DNA from: Timema cristinae
Lineage: Eukaryota > Arthropoda > Insecta > Phasmatodea > Timematidae
Direction: 5' to 3'
Length of the DNA: 64,000 nucleotides
Assembly (NCBI GenBank): GCA_039000515.1
Contig: JBCFYV010000012.1
Location: 40,627,505-40,691,504, forward strand
Every line of letters starts with the position of its first letter. The stretch's first letter is position 1. Positions 1 to 10,823 of this stretch are shown one piece after another. A program made the position numbers and the translations under genes. The notes beneath the pieces are model-generated. The model did no database searches and was not told where the DNA came from. It saw nothing but the letters and a program-made list of their open reading frames with translations.

Positions 1-580
1 TCTACAGATCTAGTTTGGCAACGACGAGAAGGTCAGGATCCAAATTGGGATGGGATTGAATGTATTGTAGCTAGTTTTTAAAGCCTGTGCTAATCCAAGA
101 TTTTCAAATTCTAATCGAACCTGAAGCTTTGCTTGTTACCTCAAATCGAATCTGAATCAAATATTTTAAAATGAAAATTGTTAGAATCTATTTTAAATTG
201 AATAGATAATTATAAAATGTTGAAAAACCAAAATCTAATATTAGGATGAATTGAACACAATAACACAACAATTGTCAAAATTAAAGTTTCCGAATAATGA
301 CTAGAATTTAAAAATAATGGGATTCACAAGTTAATAAGGTCAAGTCAAATAATGGATCAAGGCTAACATCATGAATAAAAAAATTCAAATGCTTAACTAT
401 TTGAATCTAATTTTGAATTAAATTCCTTCGAGCCCGAATCTAGGATCTAGCTTTATATGCAATTTTGAATCCAATACGATTCTTTCAATTATTAATATTT
501 TTAATCTCAAATAGAATTCGCATCCTAACAATACTCAGATTATGATTAAAAATGTTGAAGCTTCGCAAATAATTACCCAC
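1..580. other. AT-rich DNA, no feature seen
   Basis: No long frame, no recognised repeat apart from dispersed AATC/TTGAATC-like words. Confidence 0.5.
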
Positions 581-895
581 TGTTGTTCCACGCAAATGTG
601 GATACGTCTTTTTTCTAAATAATGCCTTCCTCATCTTTCTTTATTAGCTTAAATATGTGGAAAGCCACATCAGTGGCCACATAGTTTAAGGAGCCAGTAT
701 CGCAATAGATTGTAGTGACGATGACGGGGAGATGGGGTTCAAGTCCCTGTTGAGTGTACTGATGATGGGTTTTATTTGAATGGTTCTCCACTCTCCATCC
801 ACGCGAATGCTGGTACACTTCCTCTAAGTTCATCCTTTCTCATCCCTAACAAATTATGGCAATTAGTACACATGCGTACAACCTAAATGGAAGTT
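581..895 (+). mobile_element. SINE-C copy and adjoining fragment
   Basis: 672-895 shows a group C head with TCGCAATAGATT, ATGACGGGGAGATGGGGTTC and the body CCACTCTCCATCCACGCGAA, ending near ATGCGTACAACC. A 60-bp body fragment (CCACGCAAATGTGGATACG) precedes it at 581-640. Confidence 0.6.
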
Positions 896-1027
896 AAAGA
901 AAAAGGGGGATAACCAGACACATTGCAGTGAAAGTATTTTTTTACAAATTATCATTCAATGCAAAATATCCCTATTATATAATGTGTCGTATTATAAAAT
1001 CATAAACTCTCAATTATAATTCGGGAA

Positions 1028-1153
1028 ATTTGGGTTTCCCCTTTCATAGTGATTAATTAAAGGATGTGGGTCTGGATGTTGTGTTTGTCTAGATTTAAGT
1101 TATATTAAAATTCGTTGTACTTATATAATCAGTCAGATTAGAAAGTTCACGTC
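1028..1153 (+). mobile_element. SINE-F fragment, host of SINE-A insertion
   Basis: TGGGTTTCCCCTTTCATAGT, GTCTAGATTTAAGTTATATT and CAGATTAGAAAGTTCACG parallel 28255-28375. Confidence 0.5.
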
Positions 1154-1166
1154 AAATACCTCAAAT

Positions 1167-1431
1167 GGTGACCTGGCGGTCTAGGGGTAAGGTGTCAGAC
1201 TTCTATGCTGGCGGCCGGGGTTCAATCCTCGGTCCCGGCACAGATTTATCTGATTTCCAAACCCTTCCTTCACCTCTGACAAGATATCTTGTGAATGTGG
1301 GGAATGCCAGGCCTCCACCGTGGTTCGGATTCCACGTTAAACTGTAGGTCCTTCATTTCATCTCATAATCACCCTACCATTACCCATTAGCGTAAGTGCG
1401 TATAAACCGAACGGGTAGTAAGACGCGGTGC

Positions 1432-1478
<47 letters not shown>

Positions 1479-1499
1479 TATAATAATAATAATAATAAT
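1167..1499 (+). mobile_element. SINE-A full-length copy with 13-bp TSD
   Basis: tRNA-like head starting GGTGACCTGGCGGTCTAGGG with an A-box-like TGGCGGTCTAGGGG and B box GGTTCAATCCTC, a body with CCACGGTGGAGGC (inverted here), tail ACGGGTAGTAAGACGCGGTG and about 70 bp of TAA repeats. Perfect target duplication AAATACCTCAAAT at 1154-1166 and 1500-1512. The target lies in the 3-prime end of a SINE-F fragment. Confidence 0.9.
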
Positions 1500-1982
1500 A
1501 AATACCTCAAATAAATAAAATAAAATAATGATATGTCTGACTTTATAATTTGTTTTCGTGTCATAACAGTGACGTTTAATATAACTCTTAGTCTGTCTCA
1601 AGTAGTTGGCCCGTTGTTCGACTCGGAAGTCGAATGGGTTCTTTAGTATGGACACAACACACCGCACCAGAGGCAAATTTTAATCTGGCTTTGATTACAC
1701 TTCCACAGATTTCCCTCCTTACAAAGGGAGAAGGCATACAAGCACAAGGCAAGAGGAAAGTTTACATTGCTCATTTCACTTGTAAAGACTAAACTCATTC
1801 ATCAACGATTCCTTTTACAAGAGCAGAACCTACAACCTGCGTAAACAAAGAGAGAACGTACCTATGAATGCGACGCTTTGAAATAATCTTTGGAATGCGC
1901 TGAGGGGAATTTGAACGAACAAACAAATTGGAGGGCTGTAATTCCTACATGAACTAATTATATTGATACATTATTATTTTTA

Positions 1983-2195
1983 TTAGCACCACGTATTACT
2001 ACCCTTTCGGGTTATACTTCTGTGTATTAATTACAGTAATGTGTTAGTGATTAATTTAAAGGAATTTTCCCCGCATTTTCTTGGAAGTAGAGTGGAAAAC
2101 CATTTAAGAAAAAACACCCGTAGCACACCCGATCAGGATCAAACCTTGGTATCCTCGACTTAGGCAGTCTATATGTATTACTAAACGAAGAGTAG
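1983..2195 (-). mobile_element. SINE-C copy, minus strand
   Basis: Inverted tail TAGCACCACGTATTACTACC, body CCGCATTTTCTTGGAAG, degraded head. Confidence 0.6.
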
Positions 2196-2239
2196 AGTAA
2201 ATATCCATAAATATTTGTGATGTAATTCTGGTGGAGGAT

Positions 2240-2400
2240 AGATAAGTTAAAGAAGATATATCGGGTGACTAGTGAAGAAATTCTAAGAAGGGTAAAATAA
2301 AAGAGAGCCGTTATGGAGATGAATCTACGAATAAAGGTGAACTGGACGGGTCACATTATGAGAAGAAATGGTTTATTGAGTGACATCATATAAGTCAAGG
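2240..2400 (+). pseudogene. LINE reverse-transcriptase C-terminal relic
   Basis: The plus strand reads LKKIYRVTSEEILRRVK, then after a frameshift KRAVMEMNLRIKVNWTGHIM, RRNGLLSDII, stop, VKVERRR. The W-x-G-H-I-M-R-R-N-x-L-L-x-D-I-I block is the conserved tail after the RT domain in many arthropod non-LTR elements. Decayed frames continue to about 2540. Clade not assignable. Confidence 0.55.
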
Positions 2401-2711
2401 TGGAAAGGAGAAGAGTAGAATAAAGACCATGAAAGTAACTGATTAATATCCTCAAACAAGGAAAAAAGACGAAGTCTCCATAAATAAAACAGGAAGGTTA
2501 TAGGACATGCTAAAGGACTCAGTTTGGACAAGACGATGGACCAGTTAAAAGACAAAACATCTGATAATAATTACTAATCACTATATACTAAAGTGGTTTT
2601 CCATTGCAATTGTGATAAAACTATAACCTATGCAAGTAGTATGTAATTAACCTTGTTCTGCCAGTTCAAAGAGATGTTTATGGAAATTAAATAACTATAA
2701 ATTAATTACGC

Positions 2712-2925
2712 TCAAAGGGAAGAGATAAGGAAGGTGCCATTTTAGAGGAAAATTATCCTCATTTTCTTGGAGGGGTGGTGATAAAATTTGTAATAAAATC
2801 ACCCTAAGTACAGTCAGCAGGGATTCGAATTTTGAGCTCCCTGTTACCGGTAAACCAGAATAAATGAGCTTGACCTTTCGGCCAAGTACTCATCAGCGCG
2901 GGTTTGCACGGGATTATCCAGAACT
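2712..2925 (-). mobile_element. SINE-C/D-like diverged copy
   Basis: Inverted body ATCCTCATTTTCTTGGAGGG then GGATTCGAATTTTGAGCTCC (B box) and head remnants. The right end abuts the SINE-D copy. Confidence 0.5.
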
Positions 2926-2929
2926 AACT

Positions 2930-3166
2930 CGGTGGCGTAGTAATCTAACGTGCTAGCTTCATGTTGGGCTAGACTGCCGAGTACGGGGAGATCAAGGTTC
3001 GAATCTTGCTCAGGTGAACTGGGGTGGATTTCCTAAATTGTTTTGCACTCTCCCTCCACGTAAATGCGGGTCCACTTCCTTTAATCAACCTTACCAACTC
3101 CGAACACATTAGCGTAATTAGTACTTAAACGTATAGCCAAAACGGGTAAAAGGACGCGGTGCTAAG
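2930..3166 (+). mobile_element. SINE-D copy
   Basis: Head with GGTGGCGTAGTAATCTAACG, GCTAGCTTCATG, B box AGGTTCGAATCTTG; body TCTCCCTCCACG and tail GGACGCGGTGCTAAG. Confidence 0.75.
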
Positions 3167-3224
3167 TATATAAATACCTATATATAAATATAGCTATCTA
3201 GCTAGCTATTACTGTTTTATATGT

Positions 3225-3450
3225 GGACAAAGGCCTTAGGCTAGTCCTGCCTATTTATCCTATGACAGGTGAAGTCGGTGTTCGAATCCTGTTCAAGTGT
3301 ACTAAGGTAAATGTTTTTTTTCCTAAATGGGTTGTTACTCTCCCTCCACGCAAAAAGTAAAAAACCTTATGTACCTTTATTCTAAATTATACGTTATTTA
3401 TTTCTGTTCCCTATAAATATGTGCAAATCCCGAACGGGTATTATGACATC
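3225..3450 (+). mobile_element. SINE-C-like diverged copy
   Basis: B box GTGTTCGAATCCTG, body TCTCCCTCCACGCAAA, tail ATCCCGAACGGGTATTATGA. Confidence 0.55.
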
Positions 3451-3949
3451 ATATAAAATATAAAATAGTTAAATCTACTAACATGTCAGTTTTAAAACTA
3501 TCGATGAGAGGCCAAAGCTGTATTTAGTTGAAAAAAATATTATATTTATTTTTTAACATACAGTATTTATTTCTATCTATAAAATAAAATAAATTAGACG
3601 TTTATAAATGTACTGCAAATAAAAGAAAACTAAAATGCTCTTAAACACTTTGTTTTATTCTCTCTTTGCTATGTTGTGAACACCACATTATTTAATTAAA
3701 GAAGCCCTTATGCATTTAAGTAGTTTGTCCATTTATTTACTACCTAATTTCAAGATATTTGGTTATATGTGTAGTTTGTCTACAACAATATGAGCCGTGA
3801 GATAGTTATAGCTTTGGCTAGGTGTGCGTGTGTGCGTTCTTGTGTGTATGTGGGTGTGCACCACACCATTCTATACGTTAGGGATGTCAACGCATTGACA
3901 CTAATCACGTAAATAAAACTTAAATTAAATGTACACTCTTGTGTGCAGG

Positions 3950-4092
3950 CAGAGTGTGAAACTATCCAAGAAAAACTACTCTCACTATAATCAACCGGGA
4001 TGTGAATCCTGATCTCTTCATCGCCAAACCCATTTATTAGGAGATTTATGATTTAGAGTGAACCATGCAACGACCAAAGTGGGTTCTTTGGC
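3950..4092 (-). mobile_element. SINE-C degraded fragment
   Basis: Inverted CAACCGGGATGTGAATCCTG (B box) and GATCTCTTCATCGCC; tail absent. Confidence 0.45.
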
Positions 4093-4274
4093 GAGTTAAA
4101 ACCAAGTTTTGACGCCTTTAAATAATTTAAATCAGAAATCTGCAGTGTTGTAACGCAATGCATTTTGAAAATATTTCGTTTTATCGGGGATAGTGATCAT
4201 CGCTTGCTTTTGACCCAAAGGTTGGGTTGTAGTCAATAGCGTGTATTATACACGTTTGATAAAGATTTATGTCA

Positions 4275-4560
4275 ACCTCGGTGGTCCTGAGGTTAAATGC
4301 TCGCCTCAGGATCCGATGATAGTTGGTTCAAACACAGCCGAGGTCGACGGATGTTTATTGAACGATAAAAATCCTAGTACAGTTTCTTTCAGATTTGAAG
4401 TAAAGTCGTCGCTCTCATGTCGATTGTGTTATGTAAAAGAACGTTGGAAGGTATGTAAAAATACCTTTCCCTGTGAAATTGTTAGGCATTTTCACTCTGA
4501 TGCATAGAAATTCAATGGGGGAAAGGCAACGGCGTACCACCAGCCTTTATGAACTCCCTT
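4275..4560 (+). mobile_element. SINE-B copy
   Basis: Head CCTCGGTGGTCCTGAGGTTA with TCGCCTCAGGATCC, B-box-like GGTTCAAAC, body with TATGTAAAAGAACG and TATGTAAAAATACC. The same sequence order recurs inverted at 12285-12533. The frame 4241-4507 is only read-through of this repeat. Confidence 0.65.
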
Positions 4561-5476
4561 CGTACATGTGGTATCTACCAGATTGTGCTAGCAGCACTAA
4601 CCACCTGGAAGACTGAGAGCATGCCCAACTCAGGATGGATAGAAGCTACATTAAACCAACCTTCCGATTGAATAAAAAGGGCAAAGAAGAGAGATTTATA
4701 ACATCTGCCAGCTTTGAATACAAGTAGAATAATGAATAATTCTGGTATTTTAGATAACACTGCGTGATACATACCTTATAGTTGATGAGGATTTTTAATC
4801 AGCTATTAAACCCGAAACCATTTTTAAACGTTTGTGTAGTATTTAATGGTGTAATATTTCAAAATATGTAAAGCAGGTTATTGTTAAATCACTTCTTCTC
4901 GCCTCCTTTTTTAGGTTATCCGAATGTAAGGATGAGGAAGATAAGATATTAGTGAAACACATTTACAAAATACAAATTTATTTTTGTGGTCAACAGTGAT
5001 AAGGTTTTAATTATAATTTTAGTACTATTTTATAGGTTTTGATAATATATATAAAGATTGATAGATTAGTATTTAGACCTGTGCAGCCAAGGAATGAAAT
5101 ATATTATATTAAACCTATCAAAAATTATAGCTCTCAGTGTTTATTTTCATATTTGGCGCTTATAAAATAAACAGTCTTTTTGTTTAAATTTATCTTAAAT
5201 TGAAAAAGGATACCCTTTCTGAATCTTATAAACAAAAGAAACATCATTTATCCCATTAATACTGTCTCAAACTTATATACCTTATTAATCGTAGTAGGTC
5301 TCCAAATATATATCTGAATCCAGGTGGGTCGTAAGCCAATGGAGTTTGGGAACCGGTGCTTTAAATTATAATTCATTCATACTTCCCAATTCTTCTTAAC
5401 ATCGCTCTTATTGGTTGAATTTAAACACATTATACCCCATATATGGTAATATTGTAGATAAGTGACAAACATCTGA
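4561..5476. other. AT-rich DNA, no feature seen
   Basis: Short frames only (for example 4575-4772, minus), without motifs. Confidence 0.5.
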
Positions 5477-5625
5477 AGGTTCTTTATTGCAAACATTAGC
5501 TGAAAGTAATGTCAACCTGTACGTAAATAATTAGTATGTGCTTAGCACAATACTTTATTGTCAATTAAAAGTGTTATCAAACGTTTCTAATAATACTTTC
5601 AGACAATGTTTGCAATAAAGAACTT
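5477..5625. mobile_element. Foldback/MITE-like 150-bp inverted repeat
   Basis: Left arm AGGTTCTTTATTGCAAACAT then TAGCTGAAAGTA; right arm, inverted, AAGTTCTTTATTGCAAACAT then TGTCTGAAAGTA. The arms are about 33 bp with few mismatches and flank an 85-bp AT-rich spacer. No clear target duplication beyond AT-rich sequence, so the superfamily is not assigned. Confidence 0.6.
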
Positions 5626-7040
5626 TCTGCTAGCTGTTACTTAATTACAACCCTACATAGATAGAATTTAACAAATTTAATATTTTCTTTAGTTTAACGA
5701 GTCTTTTGTTCACCGATGATACCATTGTAATAACTTGCCCTCTTTGCATCAACACTATAAACAGGTGTCCATTTTGTCTCTAATGCTTCTTTTTGGATGA
5801 AAGTTTTGTATTTGATATAGCTAATAGCAAATTAACCAAATATTTTCGTGTGCTTTCTAGAATATGCTCAGAAAGATCAAGATGAAAGTGTTGACATACA
5901 CTACATTATAGAACGTTTATTTGGTAGGATACAATAACCGTAGATAGATCGCGGGTAAAAAACCATTTTATAGTCTGATACCACTTTTCATCACTAACCT
6001 AAAGTTATAATTTTCAAAGTTAGGAGTAATTTTGAATTGCAATTTAGTTTGGTGTTACGTCACTTATAGGAGTAATTTCTAATTAAATTTTAGTGTGGTG
6101 TTACGTCATTAATAGCTCAAATCTTGTATAATGTGCAAAAAGATAAAAATTTAAACACATTTTAAAGAGAATTAATAAAAAATGTTGCGTAAAATATTTA
6201 ACACATGCCAATATGAACACATAACTGAATATTAGCACAACACTCTCTAGTGCACTACTTGTTTGAAGGGAAATATACTCAAACTCATTTACTATGGGAG
6301 TTGCAGATATGAAGCTCCAAAACTAAATTAATCCTCAATTATCTTAAAATATTCTGTTGAAAACCTATTAAAACAAAAACTTTGTTTGAGGAAGAATAAA
6401 TTGAGGTTTTAACTATTCACTTTGATCTCAAAACTGTGACTTTCGCGTGAAACGTTGTTTAAAAAATCTAGTTTCACATTTTTATAAAAAAAATTAAGAT
6501 TATAAAAGTTAGCATGAAAACGTTTTAAATTATAGATACATTTTAATAACATCTACAAAGCCACAACCATTCTAACGGTGTTCATTATAAATGTATTTAT
6601 CTTAATAACGTGGAACAAAAGGGCACAAGTGTAATTTACTTAGAAGGTGTAATTCATTTTATTAATGTTAAGGATGTCAAACTTGATTCATCGATATTTC
6701 AATATTCTCGATTCTTACCGGTATCGAAATAATCTATCTTATTTTACGATTTTTGTTTCCTAGATTCTTTTCTTTTAAATCCTAGTAAATCAAACTTATG
6801 ACAATTAAACAAAAGGGCACTTTTCAAAATAAGGTAATTGTTCACTAAGACACTATATTAGATTGTTATTTTTCCATTTCTCTTAAAAAGAGTCAAAATT
6901 TTAAATATAGGTACTCAACATGATATTTGTGGTCTAGTGATCTTGCGCAGATCAAGCCTGGCTTGTCTAGTTGATATTTTTTTTTATTATTTATACGTTG
7001 TAGATTTTTCTTCACATCGTAGTATGGTGTATAAATAAAA
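5626..7040. other. AT-rich DNA, only a small tandem pair
   Basis: Apart from 6020-6118, nothing recognisable. Confidence 0.5.
6020..6118. repeat. Tandem pair of about 45 bp
   Basis: AGGAGTAATTTTGAATTGCA and AGGAGTAATTTCTAATTAAA both continue into TTTAGT(T/G)TGGTGTTACGTCA. Confidence 0.7.
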
Positions 7041-7089
7041 AATGGGTGTGTATACTTATGTACGCGCGTGAGAAGTTATACTTCTTTGG

Positions 7090-7660
7090 CATCATTAAAT
7101 AAACTAAAAGAATCTTAGATTGATGAATAAGATTTATTGTAGAGAATTAGATATTAGAAATTAATAATAAATATTTAAAATTGAAAATTAATAATTTAAT
7201 AATAATATATATATAATTATTAAAAATAAAATTTAGAAAATAATAAATATATATGACATAATTTGTACTAAATATTATAAGATTCTTAATTTTAAATATT
7301 TATTATTAATTATTTAATATTTTAAAAGTAAATGAATAAATGTAATAATAAATTCAAAAATTGAATTTAAGTTTATTCATTTTTTAAATATTTATTATTT
7401 TTTTAATTTAATATTCACTTTTCATTTTTATCAAAAAGTTTTCATTAAATTTGTTCATTTATTTTTATAAATATTTATTATTTATTCAATTTAATAATAA
7501 ATATTAAAAATTAATATTTTAATTTTATGTTCGATTTAAATTTGTATCACAAATTTTTTATTAAATGTTTTATTAATTTTATTTCTTTATTTTGTAAATA
7601 TTAAATAACCAGTAATAAATATTCAACAATAATAAATTAATAATATTTAGTATTAATTAT
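7090..7660. repeat. Extremely AT-rich AATATTTA/TTAATAAT tract
   Basis: Almost exclusively A and T with irregular AATAAATATT-type motifs, flanked by two copies of ACGCGCGTGAGAAGTTATAC (7060, 7690). No gene. Confidence 0.7.
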
Positions 7661-7782
7661 GTTAAAAAAATGGGTGTGTGTACTTATGTACGCGCGTGAG
7701 AAGTTATACTTCTTTGACATCATTAAATAATAAATATTTAACAATAATAATTTAATAATATTTAGTAATAATTATGTTAAAA

Positions 7783-8243
7783 AATATTTTAATTTATATT
7801 AATAAATAATACATACGGATAGTTAACCTCAATTATATTGGAGCACTTAAAAAAGTCTATAAGCACAATTTTTTTCACTAATATTTACGAATAGTAAATA
7901 ATATTAATCAAAATATTCAATTTAAATAACTACTGAATATAATTTATTAGCACATATATAATTCGCACTTGTATGAAACTAAAACACGTGTTGTGAATGT
8001 AGAAACTAGAAACATGTGGATAAATATTATATATATGAAAACAGTGATCAGAGGTGACGAGCGTACCAACATGCGCGACTAACAGAGGTTCTATTTCTAT
8101 TTTGTTGGTAGCTTTTTTTTTCGAGACTTAATGAGCGGTTTAGCTTCAACCTGTAACTTTTGTGTTAGTGATGCGCGCGCATCTTAAAATTTCACTCTCA
8201 TCATTTTTTCATTACGCGCCTAAAGAAGTATAACTTCAATAAT
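7783..8243. repeat. 461-bp repeat unit 1 (uninterrupted)
   Basis: From AATATTTTAATTTATATT through GGAGCACTT, ACACGTGTTGTGAATGTAG, AGAGGTGACGAGCGTACCAA, GATGCGCGCGCATC and ACGCGCCTAAAGAAGTATAA. The next unit follows head to tail with only a few substitutions. Confidence 0.8.
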
Positions 8244-8670
8244 AATATTTTAATTTATATCAATAAATAATACATACGGATAGTTAACCTCAATTATATT
8301 GGAGCACTTGAAAAAGTCTATAAGCACAATTTTTTTCACTAATATTTACGAATAGTAAATAATATTAATCAAAATATTCAATTTAAATCACTACTGAATA
8401 TAATTTATTAGCACATGTATAATTCGCACTTGTATGAAACTAAAACACGTGTTGTGAATGTAGAAACTAGAAACATGTGGATAAATATTATATATATGAA
8501 AACAGTGATAAGAGGTGACGAGCGTACCAACATGCACGACTAAGGGTACGGCCAGACTGAGCGCGCGAGCGAGCGAGCGCGCGAGCGACTAAAATATAAA
8601 ATAGAACACATTGGTTGTAATGGGGGGTGGCCACACTGGAGCGAGCGAGCGAGCGAGCGCGCGAGCGACT

Positions 8671-8724
8671 GAGCGCGCGCGCTTGAAAGATAGAACTGGT
8701 TCTATTTTTCAAGCGCGCGCGCTC
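8671..8724. repeat. 54-bp near-perfect palindrome
   Basis: The 26-nt arms (GAGCGCGCGCGCTTGAAAGA continuing TAGAAC) are separated by TG, with one mismatch. Sits within the GCGAGCGA arrays of the Harbinger-like element. Confidence 0.85.
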
Positions 8725-8866
8725 GACCCGGTACAGTCTAGTTTACAGGCGCTAGGCAATATTATTGTATGTTGGTTCATTGAGTGCTGGGGAAACTTCT
8801 CATTTTGACATGATATTTGACTTTTTTCTATCAGTGATAGGTTTAACACACTTGCTATTAATGGCC

Positions 8867-9133
8867 CGGTGACCTGGCGGTCTAGGGGTAAGGTGTCAGA
8901 CTTCTGTGCTGGAGGTCTGGGGCTCAATCCTCGGTCCCGGCACAGATTTATCTGATTACCAAACCCTTCCTTCACCTCTGGCAAGACATCTTGTGAATGT
9001 GGGGAAAGCCAGGCCTCCACCGTGGTTCGGATTCCACGTTAAACTGTAGGTCCTTCATTTCATCTCACAATCACCCTACCATTACACATTAGCGTAAGTG
9101 CATATAACCCGAACGGGAAGTAAGATGCGGTGC

Positions 9134-9160
<27 letters not shown>
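8867..9160 (+). mobile_element. SINE-A copy inside Harbinger-like element
   Basis: Full head, body, tail and TAA repeats; target duplication TAATGGCC at 8859-8866 and 9161-9168. Younger than the DNA element that hosts it. Confidence 0.88.
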
Positions 9161-9165
<5 letters not shown>

Positions 9166-9344
9166 GCCTAATTTAATTGGTAAGACCATAAATAATATAA
9201 TGTATATATGTAAACCCGATATGTTAAAATACTTCAATATTATAATCAAAGTAGGCCTTTACAAATAAGAATCACCATTAGTTTGGAGAGAGTATGAAAA
9301 AACCACAACAATAAATAAGTTTTAAAAATCACCTTCAGTTCACT

Positions 9345-9425
9345 GAGCCAAGATTCGAACCTTTGCCTCCTAGTCAAAAGTTATCGAGTGCAACGCAGCA
9401 TTCTGCCACTGGTGCGGCAAATCTG
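9345..9425 (-). other. tRNA-like sequence (SINE head or pseudo-tRNA)
   Basis: Inverted, it reads ACCAGTGGCAGAATGCTGCG with B box AAGGTTCGAATCTTGGC. No matching acceptor arms, so not called as a tRNA gene. Confidence 0.4.
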
Positions 9426-9604
9426 ATTTTAAAACACTTCAGTACAGTACCATACGCATTTCTCAATTTATTAATTGGATGCACTTCTACTTTTTTCTTT
9501 TTTATAAATACACAATATTTTCTGTAAGAATTTTCGAGGAGCAGAGATGTACTAAGTGTGTTTGACAGAGACATCTTCTCTAACTAGGGGGGAGGGGGGG
9601 GGGC

Positions 9605-9875
9605 GGTGACCTAGTGGTCTAGGGGTAAGGTGTCAGACTTCTGTGCTGGCAGCCGGGGTTCAATCCTCGGTCCCGGCACAGATTTATCTTATTTCCAAAC
9701 CCTTCCTTCACCTCTGACAAGACATCTTGTGAATGTAGGGAATGCCAGGCCACCACCGTGGTTCGGATTCCACGTTAAACTGTAGGTCCTTCATTTCATC
9801 TCACAATAACCCTACCATTACACATTAGGGTAAGTGCGTATAACCCGAACGGGTAAGACGCGGTGCTAATAATAA
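9605..9875 (+). mobile_element. SINE-A copy, short TAA tail
   Basis: Full-length head and body, tail with a few bases missing (GGGTAAGACGCGG), only about four TAA units. TCTAACTAGGG is repeated at 9579-9589 and 9876-9886, but a 15-bp G-rich run (9590-9604) separates the left copy from the head. Confidence 0.85.
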
Positions 9876-10761
9876 TCTAACTAGGGTTCGCTAATTACGC
9901 GCTCGCTCGCTCGCGCGCTCGCCAGTTTGGCCACCCAGTCGCTTGCGCGCTCGCTCGCTCGCTCGCTCGCACGCTTGGCAGTCTGGCCGAACCCTAACAG
10001 AGGATCTATTTCTATTTTGTTGGCAGTTTTTTTTCTTTTTTTTTTCGAGACTTAATGAGTGGTTTAGCTTCAACCTGTTACTTTTGTGTTACAGTGATGC
10101 GCGTGCATCTTAAAATTTCGCTCTCATCATTTTTTCATAACGCGCCTAAAGAAGTATCACTTCAAAAGTATAACTTCAATAACACAATTTTATTGTGAGA
10201 TTGGATGCAATGAAAAAGATTGAGATTGTAAATGTTTAGGTCGGAATCTAGAACCAAAAAATCTAGGTAAAGATTTAACTATTGGAATCGATCAAAATAA
10301 GAATCGTGATATATGTAATTTATATTTTAATAGAAACATCATAATATATTTATCCTCCATTTTGGCGTGAGCCATATTTTTAAATAACAAACATCTGAGT
10401 AAATACCGCGGAAATAGTGAATGTCTTCAACGCGTTTCATTTCCCTGGTAGGTGGCCTCCTTAACGTAAGAGAACAATCAAATTAAGTACCAGGTAGCTG
10501 AGATCTAGTCTAGACTTGTAATCAGCCTCTTCAAACCACTCGACCGAGAGGACAGGTTCTGTTAAGTTGAATGTATCCATAAAATCCTCTTTTAAATAAA
10601 AAAAAAAACACCATCAAATCGATCAACATTCCCACACCTTCACCCCTTTGAGTATCTCTTCACCTCCTCCCTGATATCCCACCCACACCAAATGAAATAA
10701 AAGCTCAGTTTATAGCACTGATTTAGTCAACAGTCTATCGAATGGAACAGAGCTGTAAACT

Positions 10762-10823
<62 letters not shown>

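Larger units (their letters stand above)
8544..9994. mobile_element. 1.45-kb PIF/Harbinger-like element carrying two SINEs
   Basis: Bounded by TAA (8541-8543 and 9995-9997) with inverted termini GGGTACGGCCAGACTG and, read from the right, GGGTTCGGCCAGACTG. Both ends continue into GCGAGCGAGCGAGCGCGCGA-type arrays, inverted with respect to each other. The uninterrupted target is present nearby: 8066-8090 reads ATGCGCGACTAACAGAGG, while here ATGCACGACTAA and TAACAGAGG flank the insert. SINE-A copies at 8867-9160 and 9605-9875 and a tRNA-like sequence at 9345-9425 lie inside. No transposase frame seen. Confidence 0.75.
8244..10180. repeat. 461-bp repeat unit 2, split by Harbinger-like insertion
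   Basis: 8244-8543 and 9995-10180 together match unit 1 with few mismatches. Units end with AAGTATAACTTC, the inverse of GAAGTTATACTTCTTT found at 7072-7088 and 7709-7725, so these may be terminal repeats of a larger AT-rich element beginning near 7040. Confidence 0.75.

Noticed and set aside
1358..1676. Open frames rich in I or Y
   Set aside because: Translation of TAA microsatellite and SINE-A sequence.
8488..9020. Arg/Ser/Ala-rich frames
   Set aside because: Translation of GCGAGCGA arrays and SINE-A.
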